In this document: piece by piece, positions 7,660 through 15,908 of the stretch
Layout of the letters: each line of letters starts with the position of its first letter
Numbering within the stretch: the first letter of the stretch is position 1
Assembly: GCA_002454045.1 (NCBI GenBank)
Contig: DKID01000023.1
Span: 1 to 64,000, forward strand
Direction of reading: 5' to 3'
Length of the DNA stretch: 64,000 nucleotides
From: Nitrospina sp. UBA6727
GTDB lineage: Bacteria > Nitrospinota > Nitrospinia > Nitrospinales > VA-1
Program-made: the position numbers and the translations under genes
The notes under the pieces: generated by a model
Seen by the model: only the letters and a program-made list of their open reading frames with translations
Databases searched by the model: none
Told to the model about the DNA's origin: nothing

Positions 7660-8439
7660 ATGACGAATTTTATTAAGAGCGTGGTCGCGTTGCTGGTCAG
7701 CGTCATCGCCGTGCACTTGCTTTACACATTTTTCATTTGGCCGGCCGCCGAGCAAGCGTTGTTCGCGGCTGGGCAACAAGGGCAGTCGGCGCCGCGCACG
7801 CTCGCCGTCATCCTGAAAGATTACGAGCAAGAAGTTTGCATTATATTAATGTTGTGGAGCGTTTATTTGCTTGCCGAAAAATATTCGGCAATCACCCGCA
7901 ACCGATATTTGTTCAACATGAAATTGATCGCCGACGATGAGCCGGCGGCGGACCGAGGCTCGGCGTTGCTTGAGATGCAAAACGCGTTGCGCGAGTTTGA
8001 AGGCATAGAGGATGACGACATCCGCGACTCGCCGTTGATCAAAACGCTGAGCACCGCGGCGCGCCGTTATGTCGCCACGCAAGACGCGCAGAACACTTCG
8101 GACGCGATCGTCACCGGCGTCGAAGCGTTGGCGGCGCGCATCGAATCGGAGAACTCGATGATCCGCTACTTGATCTGGGCGATTCCGTCGATCGGTTTCA
8201 TCGGCACCGTGCGCGGCATCGGGCAAGCCTTGTCGCAAGCCGACCAAGCGCTGGCCGGCGACATCGCGGGCATGACCGACAGCCTCGGCGTGGCGTTCAA
8301 CTCGACTTTGGTGGCGTTGTTCATCAGCATTGTGTTGATGTTTTTATTGCACGAACTGCAGCGCGCGCAAGACAAACTCGTGGCCGACACCCAAGCATAT
8401 TGCGAGGAATTTTTGCTGCAGCGCATCGAGAAAGATTGA
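7660..8439 (+). CDS. MotA/TolQ/ExbB-family proton channel subunit
   Basis: This 259-aa inner-membrane protein shows the ExbB/TolQ channel signature. A helix with AIPSIGFIGTVRGIGQAL (about 171-188) matches the conserved PxxGxxGTVxGI motif. It is followed by the helix LGVAFNSTLVALFISI (about 207-222). Two earlier hydrophobic segments lie at about 8-30 and 60-76, and a cytosolic loop (about 85-165) separates them from the motif. In ExbB, TolQ and MotA these helices surround the Asp helix of ExbD, TolR or MotB and carry ions. Here no ordinary ExbD follows. Instead two VWA proteins with an Asp-bearing N-terminal helix do, the first overlapping this stop codon by one base. The preceding 25 nt contain a duplicated GACATTTAG. 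Confidence 0.9.
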   Translation: MTNFIKSVVALLVSVIAVHLLYTFFIWPAAEQALFAAGQQGQSAPRTLAVILKDYEQEVCIILMLWSVYLLAEKYSAITRNRYLFNMKLIADDEPAADRGSALLEMQNALREFEGIEDDDIRDSPLIKTLSTAARRYVATQDAQNTSDAIVTGVEALAARIESENSMIRYLIWAIPSIGFIGTVRGIGQALSQADQALAGDIAGMTDSLGVAFNSTLVALFISIVLMFLLHELQRAQDKLVADTQAYCEEFLLQRIEKD

Positions 8440-9512
8440 TGCGTTGGGGGTCGCGCCGCCGCCCGCCAGGCTTCAACCTCGCGTTCCTCGACATCATGGC
8501 GTGCGGCTTGGGCGCCATCATTTTGATTTTCATGTTAGTGAAATATCACAGCGCGGAGCCCGATGTGGAATCGCGCGCGCTGCAATCCGCGTTGGCGAAT
8601 GCGCAAAATGAAAATGATGCGACGGAAATTTCCAACCGCGCGTTGGCGGCGGAGATCGAAAAACTAAAAACGCAGTTGCGGCAACAAGCAACGCGCGCCG
8701 CGCAAACCGATGACAAGCGCGTGGCGGCGGCAACGGAGATGATCGACTTAACCAAACAGATCGCGCGACTGCAACAGCAAAAAGCGCAACAACAATCCGC
8801 CGCCGAAAACATCGCCGCGCTGAAAAAAAAGCCGCCGCGAAAAACGCATGAAGAACATTTGCTCGGGTTGCGCGTGGAAGGAAAACGCATTTTAATTTTG
8901 CTCGACAACAGCGCGTCCATGGCCGACGAGCGTTTGGTGGACATCATCAAAATAAAGGTGGCGGACGCGGCGACCAAAAAGTCCGCGCCGAAATGGCGGC
9001 GCGCGATTGCGGTAGCGCATTGGATTATCGAGCGCATTCCCGACGACAGCGAATATATGATTATCCATTACAATGACAGCGTGAAATTTTTGTCCGGCAA
9101 AAAATGGTTGCGCGGCGATGACGCGACGGCGCGCGCCGATGCGTTGCAAAAACTGGACGCGCTGTATCCGCGCAACGCGACCAACCTGCATGCGGCGTTG
9201 GAGTCGGCGCAGACCGCCGCGCCGCGCGCGACCGATATTTATGTGATCACCGACAGCCTGCCGACCGAGGGGCGCGATCGGTTGTCCGCATTGCGCAAGT
9301 TTAAGGCGTGCGGCATCGGCAAAAAAAATACCGTGTCCGGCGCGTGTCGTCGCGAACTTTTTTACGCCGCGGTGCGCGGCTTCGGCAACGATGCAAAAGT
9401 GAACACGGTGTTGCTGCCGATTGAAGGCGACCCGGATGCCGCCTACGCCTACTGGCTTTGGTCGGCGTCCACCACCGGCATGATGATCAGCCCGGCCGGG
9501 TCGTGGCCATGA
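8439..9512 (+). CDS. VWA-domain protein with ExbD/MotB-like N-terminal helix (VWA-1)
   Basis: The ATG overlaps the channel gene stop (TGATG), indicating translational coupling. The protein is 357 aa. A short basic head is followed by LAFLDIMACGLGAIILIFML (about 14-33), one helix with Asp18 at its cytosolic edge, just where ExbD, TolR and MotB carry their ion-relay Asp. A Gln/Ala-rich coiled coil covers about 40-135. The VWA domain (about 148-350) has the MIDAS motif ILILLDNSASM (Asp156-Ser158-Ser160) and later YVITDSLPTEG. VWA folds bind metal-dependent ligands and often sit in multiprotein machines. I infer that this is the stator-like partner of the channel, with a periplasmic VWA head. Confidence 0.85.
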   Translation: MRWGSRRRPPGFNLAFLDIMACGLGAIILIFMLVKYHSAEPDVESRALQSALANAQNENDATEISNRALAAEIEKLKTQLRQQATRAAQTDDKRVAAATEMIDLTKQIARLQQQKAQQQSAAENIAALKKKPPRKTHEEHLLGLRVEGKRILILLDNSASMADERLVDIIKIKVADAATKKSAPKWRRAIAVAHWIIERIPDDSEYMIIHYNDSVKFLSGKKWLRGDDATARADALQKLDALYPRNATNLHAALESAQTAAPRATDIYVITDSLPTEGRDRLSALRKFKACGIGKKNTVSGACRRELFYAAVRGFGNDAKVNTVLLPIEGDPDAAYAYWLWSASTTGMMISPAGSWP

Positions 9513-9628
9513 TGATGACGCTTGCCTTGTTTCGCTATGCTGCCGCTTTGTCTGACGGCGTGGGGTTGGTGACGGCGATGACGACAACGACGCCGGCGAC
9601 ATTAATTATGACAACGGTGCGCAAATGA
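9509..9628 (+). CDS. Possible 39-aa linker ORF between the two VWA genes
   Basis: This ORF starts at an ATG overlapping the VWA-1 stop (ATGA) and ends in a TGA that overlaps the VWA-2 ATG. The product begins MMMTLALFRYAAALSDGVGL and continues Thr-rich. Its second half falls in a GACGGCGATGACG low-complexity tract of the dispersed family. Perfect overlap at both ends could serve to carry ribosomes between the VWA genes. Alternatively the overlaps are chance within a repeat. No recognisable domain is present. Confidence 0.3.
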   Translation: MMMTLALFRYAAALSDGVGLVTAMTTTTPATLIMTTVRK

Positions 9629-10605
9629 AATCCCGGCGGCGCGGCGGCGAACTATTCGGCCTGTCATTTTTGGATGTGATTTGTTGCGGCTTCGGCGCGA
9701 TGGTGTTGCTCGTGCTGTTGTCCAAGACCGACGTGGTCGGCGGCGCGGTTGATGCGGTGGCGGACTTGTTGGGCGACGTCATCGCCGAGCAAAAACGCAA
9801 CGCGGCAAACGAACAACAGCGCGTTCGTCTCGCCGCGCAAACGCGCACGCTGGAAGACGAACTGAAAAATGAAATCGCGCGCGCCTCCGACGCCGACCTC
9901 GCGGCGATGAAAAAATTGATCGCCGACCGTCGCGCGCAAGTCAAAACTTTGCAGGCGGAAATCAACGCGACGGCGCGACAAAGTCCGCGCGCGCGCGCGA
10001 CCACCGACGAAGTGGTCAAGGTCGGCGGCATTCCGGTGGACAGCGACCACATCATTTTTATCGTGGACACTTCCGGCAGCATGCAAACGATGTGGCAGCG
10101 CGTGGTGCGCGAGATGAAAAACGTGCTCGACATTCATCCCAAGGTGAAAGGGTTTCAGATTATGAATGACAACGGCGTGTATTTAATCAAGGCGTATGCG
10201 CGCAAGTGGATGCCCGACACGCCGAGTCGGCGCAAGTCGGTGTTGGCGGCGATGCGCAACTGGACGAGTTTTTCCAACAGCAGCCCGGTGGAAGGGTTGG
10301 AAGTGGCGTTGCGCGCCTACGCCAAGCGCACCGACAAACTCGCGATTTATATTTTTGGCGACGACTACAGCGGCGGCTCGTATGACCCGGTGTTGGACAC
10401 GCTCGCCGAGTTGAACCGCGACCGCGCCAGCGGCAAGCCGATCGTGCGCATTCACGCCATCGGCTTCTTGCCGGCGAACCACGCCGCCGACCGCTTCGCG
10501 ACTTTGATGCGCGAAGTCACCCGTCGCAACCGCGGCGCGTTCGTCGGGCTTGGCTTTGAGGACAAGACCAGCATCGTCAATCTGAAACGCGGCAATGCGA
10601 ATTGA
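9625..10605 (+). CDS. VWA-domain protein with ExbD/MotB-like N-terminal helix (VWA-2)
   Basis: This 326-aa paralogue has the same layout as the preceding VWA protein. A basic head leads to LSFLDVICCGFGAMVLLVLL (about 13-32) with Asp17 at the helix entrance. Residues about 55-120 are a coiled coil, and a VWA domain follows with MIDAS IIFIVDTSGSM (Asp148-Ser150-Ser152) and the second strand YIFGDDYSGGS. The shared N-terminal pattern FLDxxxCGxGA in both proteins argues for a common channel-binding function and for heteromeric pairing. The gene ends the operon. Downstream there is a GC-rich triplet tract but no clear terminator. Confidence 0.85.
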   Translation: MKSRRRGGELFGLSFLDVICCGFGAMVLLVLLSKTDVVGGAVDAVADLLGDVIAEQKRNAANEQQRVRLAAQTRTLEDELKNEIARASDADLAAMKKLIADRRAQVKTLQAEINATARQSPRARATTDEVVKVGGIPVDSDHIIFIVDTSGSMQTMWQRVVREMKNVLDIHPKVKGFQIMNDNGVYLIKAYARKWMPDTPSRRKSVLAAMRNWTSFSNSSPVEGLEVALRAYAKRTDKLAIYIFGDDYSGGSYDPVLDTLAELNRDRASGKPIVRIHAIGFLPANHAADRFATLMREVTRRNRGAFVGLGFEDKTSIVNLKRGNAN

Positions 10606-10710
10606 GCGCGGCCGTCGCCGCGACCGCGTCGTCACGGGGGGGGATGAATTGTTGCTGTTGCGGGGCGGGCGGTGTAGGATGGAATATTATTTTTGGGGAA
10701 ATCTTTTGTC
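10606..10710. other. Intergenic gap with GC-rich triplet tract
   Basis: Positions 10606-10637 contain GCCGTCGCCGCGACCGCGTC, a member of the dispersed triplet family, followed by a run of eight G. The rest holds the GGGGA ribosome-binding site of the next gene. No convincing terminator is visible for the long upstream operon. Confidence 0.5.
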
Positions 10711-11007
10711 ATGGGACTTTTGATCAAAGCCGATTTTAAAAAGAAGTTGGACATCAAACTTTACCGGTTTGATTCTAAAAATCCCAAACCGGAATACCAC
10801 GCCGAAATTTTCTGCGAAATGTTTTTGCGGTTCCCGCAGTTCAAAGCCCACGTCGCAGCCTACATAGAGAGGAACTATTGTTTCGTGGTCAACGACGAGG
10901 ATCATTCTGATCCGAAATCTCTTCTCGACACTTTAAATTCAGACGAAGTCAGAAAGTTAAATGAGTGGGTTTTGCTTCGCAACAAGCCGGGCGTTGTCGA
11001 AAAATAA
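10711..11007 (+). CDS. 98-aa protein of unknown function
   Basis: ATG 10711 is preferred; GGGGA lies 11 nt upstream. A TTG at 10693 would add six residues. The protein is soluble, Lys-rich at the N-terminus (MGLLIKADFKKKLDIKLYRF) and helical at the C-terminus (DEVRKLNEWVLLRNK). No signal peptide, membrane segment or known motif is visible. It converges with the metallo-beta-lactamase-fold gene, whose stop lies 6 nt away. Confidence 0.65.
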   Translation: MGLLIKADFKKKLDIKLYRFDSKNPKPEYHAEIFCEMFLRFPQFKAHVAAYIERNYCFVVNDEDHSDPKSLLDTLNSDEVRKLNEWVLLRNKPGVVEK

Positions 11008-11013
11008 ATCCGG

Positions 11014-12429
11014 TCAGCGCTTTCTTTTCCAGCGCCGAACGTCCTTCATAAATTTTCGGCGGTCCATATTGCTGTCCCATGGGAAAAGATCCATCAAGGG
11101 TTCCATGGCGTAGTTTGATTTATCTTCGGGCGGCAATTCAAATTTACCGTTGGCGATGCGATAGATGTTGTGAAAAGTTCGGTAGTTGCCGCACAGGGTA
11201 ACGTAATCCCACGAAGTAGTTTTTTCGATTAGCGCGCATAATTCCGAGGAAGAGATGCCTTCGTAAAGATTGATTTTCCCGAGGTCGCCTTTATGAAGTT
11301 GAAGCGCCCCGCCGCGGGCGAAATCTATAGTCCACGCCTGAGGCTGGATGCCTTCGCGTCCGAACACTTCCAGTTGGTACACAATCTGCCAATGTCGCCA
11401 TCCGCCGAGCAGTTCGCTGTTTGAAATCCGTTCGAGCAAATCGTTTTCGATGAAGTGTTTCACCACTTGCATTTCTCTTGCGTGTTGCGCCGGGTCGGTG
11501 GTTTGAGTTTTGATGGTGGGAGTGTACGCGTGCGGTTTGAAAGTTATGCGGTGGCTGTCGTCTTCTTTGACGCGCACAAAATCGGCAGCCTGTTTTTCTA
11601 CGCGAACTTCATCCGCCGAAATATACGCGACGTCGCCGGGGAAAAATGGGGAGCGGGGCACCTCTGGACAAAACGCCGCCAAGTCGCGGAGGAACTGATC
11701 TTGCGTGACGGGAAACGAATATCGATTCATGAAAGATAGTTCGTCGCGATATTTAAAAGCCGCTGACCCGGGCACGACCATTTTTGGTCCGAGCGTCTTC
11801 ACCACGTTCAGGAAAGTACAGTATTCGTCGACGGGCAAGGTGAGGGGTTTGTTGTAGGAAAGATTTCCTTCTAACAACGGGACGAAGCGGGAGTGAAAAA
11901 AATCAATCCGACCATATAACTCCCCGATGCGTTGGATGATGTCCGGGTCCACCAGCGAGTCCACTTGATTCCAGACCGTTGCTTCGTCGTCCTTCACGAT
12001 GAGTCCGTGTTCGGGAAAAGAATCTTCGGCGGTGCTCACTTGGTTGCGCGAAGGGGTTGGGGACAGCGTTACGTCTTTGACTTGAATCAGTTCGAAGTCT
12101 GCGACCACTTTTATATTTTTGAATTCCAGTTCGTTGAGAATGTCGAGAAGAAGATCGTCCTTTGGCGCGAGGACGATGGTGTCGGGGGTGAGGATTTTTT
12201 CATTTTGCATCAGGTAAGCCAGCGTGCGCACATCGAAATGGTCTTGATGACGGTGGGAAATATTCAAGACGTCGAGCGGCGGGATTTTATCTTTTTCCAA
12301 AACGATGCTGGGACAAAGCACGTTGATTTCTTCCCATAGGTAATCGAACCAGACCGGGTCGGTGAGAATGGTTGTTTCTTTGGATTGAATGAGCAGGCAG
12401 GCATGCCCGATTAACGTGGTCTTGATCAT
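11014..12429 (-). CDS. Metallo-beta-lactamase-fold hydrolase (UlaG-like)
   Basis: This 471-aa protein has an N-terminal metallo-beta-lactamase fold of the UlaG/lactonase type. TTLIGHACLLI (about 4-14) and ILTDPVWFDYLW (about 21-32) lead to the metal site NISHRHQDHFD (about 56-66), which provides the HxHxDH ligands as His-Arg-His-Gln-Asp-His. The second half (about 250-470) is a longer extension without a recognised motif, ending in a basic segment (FMKDVRRWKRKR). UlaG-type enzymes cleave lactones or phosphodiesters in the cytosol; the substrate here is unknown. The exonuclease gene is divergent, with a 181-nt shared promoter region. Confidence 0.8.
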   Translation of the reverse strand: MIKTTLIGHACLLIQSKETTILTDPVWFDYLWEEINVLCPSIVLEKDKIPPLDVLNISHRHQDHFDVRTLAYLMQNEKILTPDTIVLAPKDDLLLDILNELEFKNIKVVADFELIQVKDVTLSPTPSRNQVSTAEDSFPEHGLIVKDDEATVWNQVDSLVDPDIIQRIGELYGRIDFFHSRFVPLLEGNLSYNKPLTLPVDEYCTFLNVVKTLGPKMVVPGSAAFKYRDELSFMNRYSFPVTQDQFLRDLAAFCPEVPRSPFFPGDVAYISADEVRVEKQAADFVRVKEDDSHRITFKPHAYTPTIKTQTTDPAQHAREMQVVKHFIENDLLERISNSELLGGWRHWQIVYQLEVFGREGIQPQAWTIDFARGGALQLHKGDLGKINLYEGISSSELCALIEKTTSWDYVTLCGNYRTFHNIYRIANGKFELPPEDKSNYAMEPLMDLFPWDSNMDRRKFMKDVRRWKRKR

Positions 12430-12610
12430 TACTTTGATTCCTAATTGTGTCGGAAAAAATTGAGACTAACTGAAGCGGATAAGCAATTCAAGTTACAGTT
12501 TACAAGTGCGCGGCAGGTTGCCAGCGAAATTGAATTCACAAAAAAGCGTTGACTTGGAAAGCAAGAATGCTAGATTAATCGCGACACCTCAAAAAAAATT
12601 ACCAGCAATT

Positions 12611-13234
12611 ATGTCGAAACAATTAGGACTCTTCGGAGAAACAGAGGGGCGGAAGGACCGAGAATCTGTGAAGACGGTCGTGGGTCCGCGTGTGCAGTTT
12701 TTCGATTTGGAAACTCAGAAAAGTGCCGATGAAGTTGGAGGTTGGGGGAACATCCACAAAATGGGTTTGGCGGTCGGGGTGATTTGGGACAGTTTAGACC
12801 GGGAGTTTTTCACTTACGAGGAAAAGGATGCTCGCCAGTTGGTGGACAAACTTCGTACCGCGGACTTGGCGGTGGGATTCAATATTATCGGTTTTGATTA
12901 TACGGTGCTCCAGCCGTATTCCGATTTCGACCTGCAGGAAATAAACACCTTCGATATGCTTGTCGCTGTCGAGAAGAAACTAGGTTTCCGACTGGGCCTC
13001 AATCATTTGGCGCAACACACGCTCCACGCTGAAAAATCCGCCGACGGGCTGGTATCACTTCAGTGGTACAAGGAGGGGAAGATCAATCAGATTATTCAAT
13101 ATTGTCGGCAGGATGTGGAAATTACTCGCGACCTATATTTGTTTGGAGAAGAACACGGCTACATTAAATACCAGAGTCGCTCCGGGAATTCTCTTCAGTT
13201 CGAAGTCAAATGGAAAACCGAAAGTTTGATCTGA
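12611..13234 (+). CDS. DEDD-family 3'-5' exonuclease-like (RNase H fold) protein
   Basis: ATG 12611 is chosen because it begins a typical MSKQLGLFGE N-terminus; upstream in-frame sequence looks non-coding. The 207-aa protein carries the three exonuclease motifs: VQFFDLETQ (Asp-x-Glu, about 28-36), VGFNIIGFDYTVLQ (about 94-107) and YCRQDVEITRDL (Tyr-x3-Asp, about 174-185). The fold matches the YprB/predicted ribonuclease H-like exonuclease group, which trims 3' ends of nucleic acid using two metals. The gene stands alone, divergent from the metallo-hydrolase gene. Substrate not determined. Confidence 0.8.
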   Translation: MSKQLGLFGETEGRKDRESVKTVVGPRVQFFDLETQKSADEVGGWGNIHKMGLAVGVIWDSLDREFFTYEEKDARQLVDKLRTADLAVGFNIIGFDYTVLQPYSDFDLQEINTFDMLVAVEKKLGFRLGLNHLAQHTLHAEKSADGLVSLQWYKEGKINQIIQYCRQDVEITRDLYLFGEEHGYIKYQSRSGNSLQFEVKWKTESLI

Positions 13235-13268
13235 CTTTATCCCCGCCAAAAATTTATTTCCCTCTTCA

Positions 13269-14255
13269 TCAGGTTTTTACCGTCTCGATTAATTTTCCGA
13301 TCACGTCCGTGACTTTGATGTTTTCGGCTTCGGCCTTGAAGTTGAGAATGATGCGGTGTTCCAAAACCTGATAACTAACTGCTCGGACATCTTCGATAGT
13401 GGCGGCAAATCTGTTGTCCATCAAAGCCTTTGCCTTCGCGCCCAAGATTAGATACTGCGAGGCGCGCGGTCCGGCTCCCCAGTCAATCCATTCCCGAACA
13501 AAATCCGGCGCGTTTCCATTTTGATGTGGGCGAGTACTTTGGACCAGTTCCACCGAATATTTTGCGACATGCTCCGAAACCGGAACTTGCGGTATCAGAT
13601 GCTGAAACTTCATGACCTGTTCCGCGTTGATTATGGGTCGCAACTCGGACGACTGCCCGGAGGTGGTGGACAGGGCGACCTTGATTTCCTCTTCCTTGCT
13701 GGGGTAGGAAACATTGATGATGAACATGAACCGATCAAGTTGTGCTTCGGGCAGGGGATAAGTTCCTTCGTGCTCGATGGGATTTTGTGTGGCGAAAACC
13801 AAAAAAGGTTGCTCCAGCGCGTAGGTGTTTCCGCCCGCCGTCACCTTTTTTTCCTGCATGGCTTGTAGCAGGGCCGCCTGGGTTTTGGGCGGAGTGCGAT
13901 TGATTTCGTCCGCCAAAATAATATTGGAGAAGATCGGTCCCTTGATGAACTGGAACACTCTCTTCCCCGATGCTGGATCCTCGTGCAAAATTTCGGTGCC
14001 GGTAATATCCGATGGCATCAGGTCGGGAGTAAATTGGATGCGACTGAATCCTAAGCTGAGAACCTGGGAAAGAGTGTTGACCAAGAGGGTTTTAGCCAAG
14101 CCCGGCACGCCCACGAACAGGCAGTGTCCCTTGCAGAATAAAGCGACCAAGAGATCCTCGATTACCTTGTCCTGACCTATGATGGTTTTGTGGATTTCCT
14201 GAACGACTTCGTTCTTTGCTTTTAAGAGTTCCTGCACCAGTTCCAAATCTTTCAT
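13269..14255 (-). CDS. MoxR-family AAA+ ATPase
   Basis: The start is ATG 14255 (MKDLELVQELL) with GGGAG upstream; an in-frame TTG two codons earlier has no support. This 328-aa protein has the MoxR signature: Walker A GVPGLAKTLLV (about 50-60), Walker B IILADEINRTPPKTQAALLQ (about 109-128) and sensor 1 FATQNPIEHEGTYPLPEAQ (about 149-167). MoxR ATPases are chaperone-like factors, usually with VWA or DUF58 partners. Here it is the last gene of a minus-strand operon after a DUF4175-type protein and a TPR/peptidase-MA protein; no DUF58 gene is in the window. Confidence 0.93.
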   Translation of the reverse strand: MKDLELVQELLKAKNEVVQEIHKTIIGQDKVIEDLLVALFCKGHCLFVGVPGLAKTLLVNTLSQVLSLGFSRIQFTPDLMPSDITGTEILHEDPASGKRVFQFIKGPIFSNIILADEINRTPPKTQAALLQAMQEKKVTAGGNTYALEQPFLVFATQNPIEHEGTYPLPEAQLDRFMFIINVSYPSKEEEIKVALSTTSGQSSELRPIINAEQVMKFQHLIPQVPVSEHVAKYSVELVQSTRPHQNGNAPDFVREWIDWGAGPRASQYLILGAKAKALMDNRFAATIEDVRAVSYQVLEHRIILNFKAEAENIKVTDVIGKLIETVKT

Positions 14256-14303
14256 AAACAATCTCCCATTGCTTCCACGGAAATCTTTCTTACCGTCTTC
14301 GGA

Positions 14304-15908
14304 TCAATTAATATAATTGAGTTGCCGGGCTTGCAATTCTTTTTCCTTCGCTAACCCCAACTTATCATAAACGTGGATCAGTCGCGTGTGCGAGAACGGA
14401 TTGAAGGGGTTGATGTGCATCGCCTTTTCAAAATAAACTTGGGCTGCTTCATATTCGTGGTTGGAAAAATATAGCTCTCCCATGTTTTCGAGCGTGGTGT
14501 AAAAATCCGGGAAAAACGCCAGGCTTTTCTTTAGCAAAACTTCCGCTTCATCATATTTGTGTGTTTTCAGATAGATGCCCGCGAGCTTATTGAATAAGAC
14601 GGGGGAATGGGTGGACGCTTCACCCATCGCCTTTCTGTATTCAATGACGGCGGCTTTCAAATGGTCTCTTGATTTAAGAACGTCGCCCAAGAAGGTAAGG
14701 TCTCGAGCTTTCCGGGAGCCTATGTGCTTATACTTTTTGCTTTCCGATTCCAGTCCCTTGTCCTTAAATTCGGTGGCCAAGACTTTGATCCCCGGGATAC
14801 TTTTAAGTTCCAATTGTTTGACCCAGTGTTCCCAACTTTTTTGGAATTCCGCTAAATCTTGACCGGTATGTTTCCGAAAGACGTTTTCAAATTCCGCATC
14901 GGAAGCCAGGTCTTCCAGCATCCGCGGAAAAATGGCGTGCCCTTTGATTGATGCGAGGTACTCCATCATGGAAGAAACTTCAGCATAAGCCAGTTGCACA
15001 TCCTCGGCGTTTTTCAGTTTTGCGAGAGAGGGCATCATGGCTTCGAGCGGTACCCGATAATCATTTTTCAAAGCGTTGAAAAGCGTCGTCTCCATGATGG
15101 GAGAAAGGTATTGGTCTTCATCGCGCCACCGCGTTTCCAAATATTTCGCAATGCCTTCATGCATCCAAAGTGGCAGACGGTTGCGGCTTTTTTTTGTCAA
15201 GATGTAATGTATGTATTCGTGGCTCAATGTGTTCATCCAATTGAATCCGCGCACCAAAGAGCCGGGAGATATAATCATAATGCGGTTGTATTTGCAAAGT
15301 GCTACCGTTCCCGAAGTGAGGATGTCTTTGAGTGTCAACGGTGAAATTTTCGAGAATGGTTTTCGGTCCGGGTAAAACTCCACCAGCACTTTTTCTTCCG
15401 GGTAATAATTTAAAATTTTACCCAGAATCTGGTAGGAGGTTTCCATGGCTTCCTCTGCGTAATGAATCAGAATCTCATCAGGCCCTTTCTCAAAGCGAAA
15501 GACAAAGTGTTCCGTTTCCCTGGAGATGAAATTTTTGGAGGCCTCTCGGGTGGCATCGACATGGTTTTTGAATTTTTTGATTTGTTCCATGTTGTTGCCG
15601 ATTTGGCGAAGAATATTCCATGACCGGTCATAATTCCCTTTCATGAACTCAACTCGTGCTTGAAGAAGATGGGCATCCCCAGATTCAGGATATTTTTTTA
15701 AAAGTTGCTCTGAGAATTTTTCCGCGGAAGCAATATCCCAATCTTGCACAAGTTGATAGCCGCGATAGATTTCGTCGGCAACCGGCAGCGAACCAAAACT
15801 TTTTTCAGTTCCAGCAAAGAGAAGGGCGAGGGCGAGCAAGACTTTGAGGACGTCTATAAAAATCGGCATTCGCCATTTGCCAGAGGTTTTTTGAAAATAG
15901 TTTTTCAT
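14304..15908 (-). CDS. TPR protein with peptidase MA-like zinc metalloprotease domain
   Basis: This 534-aa exported protein starts with a signal or anchor helix (about 17-34). TPR-like helices (about 45-130) precede a gluzincin-type protease domain. LSHEYIHYILTK (about 229-240) gives HExxH, and LPLWMHEGIAKYLE (about 246-259) gives the downstream Glu ligand, as in the peptidase MA/DUF2268-like group. The C-terminal 150 residues are TPRs again (YDEAEVLLKKSLAFFPDFYT, YEAAQVYFEKAMHINPFNPF). The ATG overlaps the DUF4175 stop by 4 nt. Envelope quality control or processing is inferred; the substrate is unknown. Confidence 0.85.
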   Translation of the reverse strand: MKNYFQKTSGKWRMPIFIDVLKVLLALALLFAGTEKSFGSLPVADEIYRGYQLVQDWDIASAEKFSEQLLKKYPESGDAHLLQARVEFMKGNYDRSWNILRQIGNNMEQIKKFKNHVDATREASKNFISRETEHFVFRFEKGPDEILIHYAEEAMETSYQILGKILNYYPEEKVLVEFYPDRKPFSKISPLTLKDILTSGTVALCKYNRIMIISPGSLVRGFNWMNTLSHEYIHYILTKKSRNRLPLWMHEGIAKYLETRWRDEDQYLSPIMETTLFNALKNDYRVPLEAMMPSLAKLKNAEDVQLAYAEVSSMMEYLASIKGHAIFPRMLEDLASDAEFENVFRKHTGQDLAEFQKSWEHWVKQLELKSIPGIKVLATEFKDKGLESESKKYKHIGSRKARDLTFLGDVLKSRDHLKAAVIEYRKAMGEASTHSPVLFNKLAGIYLKTHKYDEAEVLLKKSLAFFPDFYTTLENMGELYFSNHEYEAAQVYFEKAMHINPFNPFSHTRLIHVYDKLGLAKEKELQARQLNYIN

